A stretch of 64,000 nt of DNA, from positions 1 to 64,000 of the forward strand of contig JADDOH010011094.1 of NCBI GenBank assembly GCA_016648135.1, given 5' to 3'. Shown here piece after piece: positions 62,368 to 64,000 of the stretch. Each line of letters opens with the position of its first letter. Position 1 is the first letter of the stretch. The notes beneath the pieces were generated by a model. That model had not been told where the DNA came from, made no database searches, and saw only the letters and a program-made list of their open reading frames with translations. The stretch comes from Agrypnia vestita. Taxonomy: Eukaryota; Arthropoda; Insecta; Trichoptera; Phryganeidae. A program made the position numbers and the translations under genes.

Positions 62368-63254
62368 GTAAGAAATAACTATGTAAAAAAAAATGAATTG
62401 TCAGACTTTAAGACAGATGTACTATAAATGTACACAAACAATATGAATAAATAAATTGTTTGCTTTACTTTAATGGACGTTGGCTTGCTGTAATGGATTT
62501 CGGCAAGTCTAGTAAAGCAATATCGTTAATGTGTATTATGCTTGAAAATACATAACATATTTAATAAGGATTTATTATTATCAAAATATGTATTTTTATT
62601 TATGTTATTCAGTGAAAACTGTTTTGATTATCAATTCCTTTCAAAGTCCTACAAAATACAAATTATTAAGTAATTCGGCAATCCCCTGTAGCATCATAAC
62701 GTAAAGACGTAATTGTATACGAAAATCGTAATTAATCATTTACTGGTTGAGTGTTTTTCAATATTTATTTAATTTTGATTTTATAATTGATATACTGCTG
62801 CCAAAATGCTTTTTAATAAATAAAATAAGCGTTAATGATATTTATTTAATGGTGTTATGCAGTGTAAATATCGTACAAACTATATTGAAAAATGAGAGAC
62901 CATGTAACCCCACCTCCTTAAAATTATATATTATTAAAAAACGCACATCTCCTTGAATAGACACTTACTAGTTGAATGATAATGTTCTGAATACTAATGT
63001 CTTTCAAAAATAATTTACCTGAAATAATTGATGTGTGATGAGAATGAAACAACAGTACTATCGCATGTATGTAAAATTTTGCAGTGATATTGGCAAGTTA
63101 AAGTAGCATGAATGTTTACAAATTTGACTTGTCTAAAAAAATATTTTTTGCTTATGATATTTATTTAAAAATATTGAATTTATTTAAAAAAAAAACATGA
63201 TTAAGTAAAAGGTCCACAGAAGAATAACTTAAATTGGAAATTGGTTTCATAATT
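62368..63254. other. Start of intron 54, nothing recognised
   Basis: AT-rich after the exon 54 donor; no exon or element recognised. Confidence 0.5.
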
Positions 63255-63947
63255 GAGGAGTAGAAAATCAAAGGCAGCAACATCTAAAAAAATGTTTCGA
63301 ATTCGAGATTTTATAGGAAATATAACTTTTCCAAATCACTATTAAAAGCGAAGACATAGTATAAGAAGCAAAAGTAGCAATATCCACTTCAACAATCAAT
63401 CCCAAGGATGTGTCACCTGACAAAACGGCCGCTTCATACTGAAGGGAGAGTTGATGTCGATTTTAAACTGAAATATCGTAGCAAAAACAGCAATATCCAA
63501 TTATGTAAATAGCAAACACAACAATATAAATACTAAATGAATACTAAAAATTATAAATTAAAACACATATCAGTGTATTAATATATAATTTATGGTATTT
63601 TAATCGGTGACACTTTAACCATTATTTGAGATTGTGTCTGATTGCGTCAATGACAGAAACTAATTTTTTGCAATTTGATGGACAACTATTGATACTAGAC
63701 AGCAATTATATCTTAGTAATCAAACATCGATACAATCAGATACAAATCCCAAATAACTAACGAAAATAACCGGTTAAAGTGACGGTTTGACCATCACTAA
63801 CATATATACAAGTATAAAAGGAAAACTGAGATGACAATTGCTTCAGTTTCATAGAATCCAGAGAAATTTCCTCGAGTAGTGACAGGTTTTTTGTATATAT
63901 CTCAGAAACAGCTCTGTGGAATATTGCTGCCTTTGCTTTTATACCCC
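63255..63947. mobile_element. MITE with AAAAGCAAAGGCAGCAATAT ends, copy 2, carrying a nested MITE
   Basis: Same family as 20732-21212; right end ATTGCTGCCTTTGCTTTTAT then ACCCC. Longer than copy 1 because of an internal insertion at 63605-63790 and a duplicated AAGCAAAAGTAGCAATATCC near 63366. Confidence 0.75.
63605..63790. mobile_element. Nested ~190-bp MITE
   Basis: Ends CGGTGACACTTTAACCATTA and, inverted, CCGTCACTTTAACCGGTTAT. Lies wholly within the copy-2 MITE and is absent from copy 1 at 20732. Confidence 0.65.
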
Positions 63948-64000
63948 TTAATTCTTTTATTTTCTCAATTATCCTAAAACCATGTTCGTGAGCAACTATG

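Noticed and set aside
61560..61660. Functional tRNA gene
   Set aside because: A- and B-box-like motifs are present but the acceptor and T stems do not pair properly; listed only as a SINE-like head.
1..64000. A novel defence, toxin or catalytic gene system
   Set aside because: I checked the long frames on both strands as far as reading allows. All non-perlecan coding signals were transposon or retroelement fragments, and no second host gene was found.

Overview
The window is a slice of an AT-rich, transposon-laden arthropod (almost certainly insect) genome. It lies inside one very large gene on the + strand: the insect orthologue of perlecan (HSPG2; Drosophila trol), a basement-membrane heparan sulfate proteoglycan. 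No bacterial-type genes, rRNA, CRISPR arrays or confidently intact tRNAs are visible. I found 54 coding exons (58..62367) joined by GT-AG introns. Their phases chain without a break, giving 8,797 coding nt, or 2,932 codons plus one base of a split codon. Both gene ends (signal peptide/N-terminus and last laminin G domain/3' UTR) lie outside the window.

Domain order, left to right: (1) 58-6882, seven LDL-receptor class A (LDLa) repeats and a Pro/Thr-rich linker; (2) 9693-17389, the first Ig domain, including a 15-nt micro-exon; (3) 17591-18080, three more LDLa repeats; (4) 19110-20148, a second Ig domain; (5) 20021-41965, three laminin IV/B domains separated by laminin-type EGF (LE) repeats; (6) 43314-56785, eight Ig domains, mostly split over two exons, with a 30-nt micro-exon; (7) 56578-62367, laminin G1, two EGF repeats, laminin G2 and the start of the linker to laminin G3. 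This is the classical perlecan II-III-IV-V order.

The introns hold almost all of the other structure. Transposon fossils include a mariner transposase on + (15166-16381), another on - (31230-31760), a hAT transposase remnant (13346-14684) nested in a long-inverted-repeat element (12395-15035), several non-LTR retrotransposon 3' ends, a Penelope-like remnant and a mosaic of pogo-like and PIF/Harbinger-like sequence. There are also tRNA-type SINEs, MITEs (two with clean 8-bp target duplications), a palindromic 'foldback' family in at least four places, a ~370-bp near-perfect palindrome and several tandem repeats. Short GC/CpG-rich islands in the AT-rich introns coincide with these insertions.

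One LINE 3' end resembles those common in Lepidoptera, but I cannot fix the insect order from sequence alone. I saw no sign of a new defence or catalytic system. The most interesting host signals are the micro-exons, a tandem splice acceptor, candidate glycosaminoglycan sites, four RGD tripeptides and an exact 178-bp repeat flanking exon 33.
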